42,207 nt of DNA from Raineya sp. (lineage in GTDB: Bacteria; Bacteroidota; Bacteroidia; Cytophagales; Thermonemataceae), in contig JALONN010000021.1 in assembly GCA_025454915.1 (NCBI GenBank), positions 1 through 42,207 of the forward strand, in the 5' to 3' direction. Within the stretch, counting starts at the first letter, position 1. Each line of letters starts with the position of its first letter. The position numbers and the translations under genes were made by a program. The notes under the pieces were generated by a model. The model had not been told where the DNA came from, did not search any database, and saw only the letters and a list, made by a program, of their open reading frames with translations. Positions 40,978 to 42,207 of this stretch are shown piece by piece.

Positions 40978-42207
40978 ATGCGATTATCAATACACTACTT
41001 TTCTATTTTAATTTTATTAATATCTTGGCATGCCAAAGGACAAGTGCTTGATTACGGCTCAACAGAGTTTTGTAAGTTTACAGGCTCTAACCCCCTGCCT
41101 ATTACAGCCACACCTGCTGGAGGTACTTTTTCTAGTAATTCAGCAAATTTAGTAGTTAATCCAACTACAGGTGAAATAGATTTAGTAGCTTCAGTTATTG
41201 GAGGACCTTACATCGTAACTTATACAGTAGGGTTGAGTTCAGCCAATGCCTCTATGTTTATTGTAGATGTGCCAATTGCTACATTGAGTTACCCTAATAC
41301 TCAACTATGTATGACTCCTCTGCCTCCTCCCTCACAAAGACAACCCAATAGTTTTGGACCTCCTGGTGGTACTTTTTCGATTAGCCCTGCTGCCACTGGA
41401 CTTTCTATCAATGCTTCTACTGGCTTATTAAGCTTTAATTCTTTCACACCACAAGGCACATATACAATTACTTACACTGTAAACCAAGCTGGCTGTATTG
41501 ATAGCGAAACATTTAATATTAATTTATTTCAGCCTGTTGCAAATCCTACTCTTAGTTATCCACAAGCTAGTTATTGTCAGTTAGAAACAGACCCAACTCC
41601 TACTTTTTCACCTTCCGGAGGTACTTTTTCTGCCTCCCCTGCTGGATTAAGCTTAAATACTTCAACTGGAGTGATTGATTTATCTGCTAGCTCAGGAGGA
41701 ACATACACCATTACTTATACAGTTGGTAATTTATGTGGAAACAAGACTGTCAATTTCAACTTAACCATTATTCCAGAACCTGCAAATCCTACACTCAGCT
41801 ACCCACAAGCTAGTTATTGTAAATCTGATGCTAATCCAAGCCCCACATTTACACCTGCTGGAGGTACTTTTTCTGCGTCTCCTGCTGGACTTTCCATCAA
41901 TGCTTCTACTGGAGTAGTTGATATTGTAGCCAGTACCACAGGTACATATACCATTACCTATTCTGTTGGTTCAGGATTGTGTACTAAAACTGTCAATACA
42001 AGTTTCACATTAAATCCCAACCCAGTCATTACAACATTTACTTATCCAAGCAATACTTTTTGCCAAAATGACCCCAACCCAACCCCCACTGTAAATCCAA
42101 CTGGGGGTTCTTTTGCCTCAACTGCTGGACTTTCTATCAATGCTGTCAGTGGACTGATTGACTTGACTACAAGTACTACTGGAACTTATAGTGTAAGTTA
42201 TACTGTT
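40978..42207 (+). CDS. Ig-like repeat surface protein, 3'-truncated (window edge)
   Basis: At least 410 residues are visible; the gene runs off the window. ATG 40978 opens a signal peptide (MRLSIHYFSILILLISWHAKGQ). The body is a tandem array of ~81-residue units that follow the plan NPTLSYPQASYC, PTFxPxGGTFSASPAGLS, INASTGVxD and GTYTITYxVG. Three units recur at exactly 243 bases (41542, 41785 and 42028); an earlier one starts at 41278. Each unit carries two cysteines at equivalent places. Such proteins are usually large adhesins exported by T9SS; the C-terminus that would show a sorting domain is outside the window. Confidence 0.9.
   Translation, partial: MRLSIHYFSILILLISWHAKGQVLDYGSTEFCKFTGSNPLPITATPAGGTFSSNSANLVVNPTTGEIDLVASVIGGPYIVTYTVGLSSANASMFIVDVPIATLSYPNTQLCMTPLPPPSQRQPNSFGPPGGTFSISPAATGLSINASTGLLSFNSFTPQGTYTITYTVNQAGCIDSETFNINLFQPVANPTLSYPQASYCQLETDPTPTFSPSGGTFSASPAGLSLNTSTGVIDLSASSGGTYTITYTVGNLCGNKTVNFNLTIIPEPANPTLSYPQASYCKSDANPSPTFTPAGGTFSASPAGLSINASTGVVDIVASTTGTYTITYSVGSGLCTKTVNTSFTLNPNPVITTFTYPSNTFCQNDPNPTPTVNPTGGSFASTAGLSINAVSGLIDLTTSTTGTYSVSYTV
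41278..42207 (+). repeat. Tandem 243-base protein repeats
   Basis: Units start at 41278 (88 codons to the next), 41542, 41785 and 42028, the last three exactly 243 bases apart. They encode near-identical blocks within the partial adhesin gene and continue past the window end. Confidence 0.8.

Noticed and set aside
41278..42207. Possible CRISPR-like array
   Set aside because: The 243-base units are in-frame protein repeats without a constant short repeat and unique spacers.

Overview
The window is AT-rich and looks like a chromosomal segment from the phylum Bacteroidota, probably Cytophagales or a relative. The pointers are secreted proteins with Ig-like repeats and a type IX secretion (T9SS) sorting domain, SPOR proteins, a SusC-type plug sequence, PorT-like and DUF6588-like beta-barrels, many signal peptides ending in a Q after the cleavage site, and no clear Shine-Dalgarno sites. 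The genus cannot be told from the sequence. I see no tRNA, rRNA, CRISPR array, insertion sequence or phage gene. Both ends cut through large repetitive Ig-like adhesin genes. No gene-free stretch exceeds about 215 bases.

Layout. 1-1023: 3' end of an Ig-like surface protein whose T9SS sorting domain lies in another frame. 1140-3439 (-): murG, then a membrane protein joining a degenerate PP2C domain to LysM domains. 3653-6181 (+): two SPOR proteins and the RNA methyltransferase rlmD. 6292-6987 (-): RsmI-like methyltransferase. 7054-14714 (+): a giant alpha-2-macroglobulin carrying a carboxypeptidase-regulatory plus TonB-plug module, a PorT-like barrel and a Crp-type regulator. 14728-15585 (-): an outer-membrane-type protein. 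15771-18938 (+): alpha/beta hydrolase, SUKH-LRR protein and a secreted protein. 18968-20461 (-): CoA-transferase subunit B and a zinc-less sirtuin. 20566-22269 (-): trxB and a flavin reductase. 22319-26365 (-): ABC-F ATPase, SMC/OLD-type ATPase, TOPRIM-like protein and a small unknown, the last three forming a possible defence module. 26436-28259 (+): a small protein duplicated from the front of a serine beta-lactamase-like enzyme. 28261-28965 (-): DUF2071. 29051-29878 (+): two small genes. 29908-33435 (-): two M14 peptidase paralogues, one lacking the normal zinc ligands. 33562-34645 (+): two lipoproteins. 34671-35666 (-): family 9 glycosyltransferase. 35724-39131 (+): M23-type protein without a signal peptide, APC transporter and murQ. 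39200-40849 (+): DUF6588-like barrel and an FCP1/NIF-type phosphatase. 40978-end (+): the start of another Ig-repeat protein.

Themes. Cell-wall synthesis, sensing and recycling recur (murG, LysM/PP2C, SPOR, M23, murQ). The most unusual items are the alpha-2-macroglobulin with a barrel-less TonB plug where the protease bait region normally sits, the ATPase/TOPRIM/unknown operon, two likely pseudoenzymes (PP2C and M14), and three genes whose start codons lie directly behind an intrinsic terminator.
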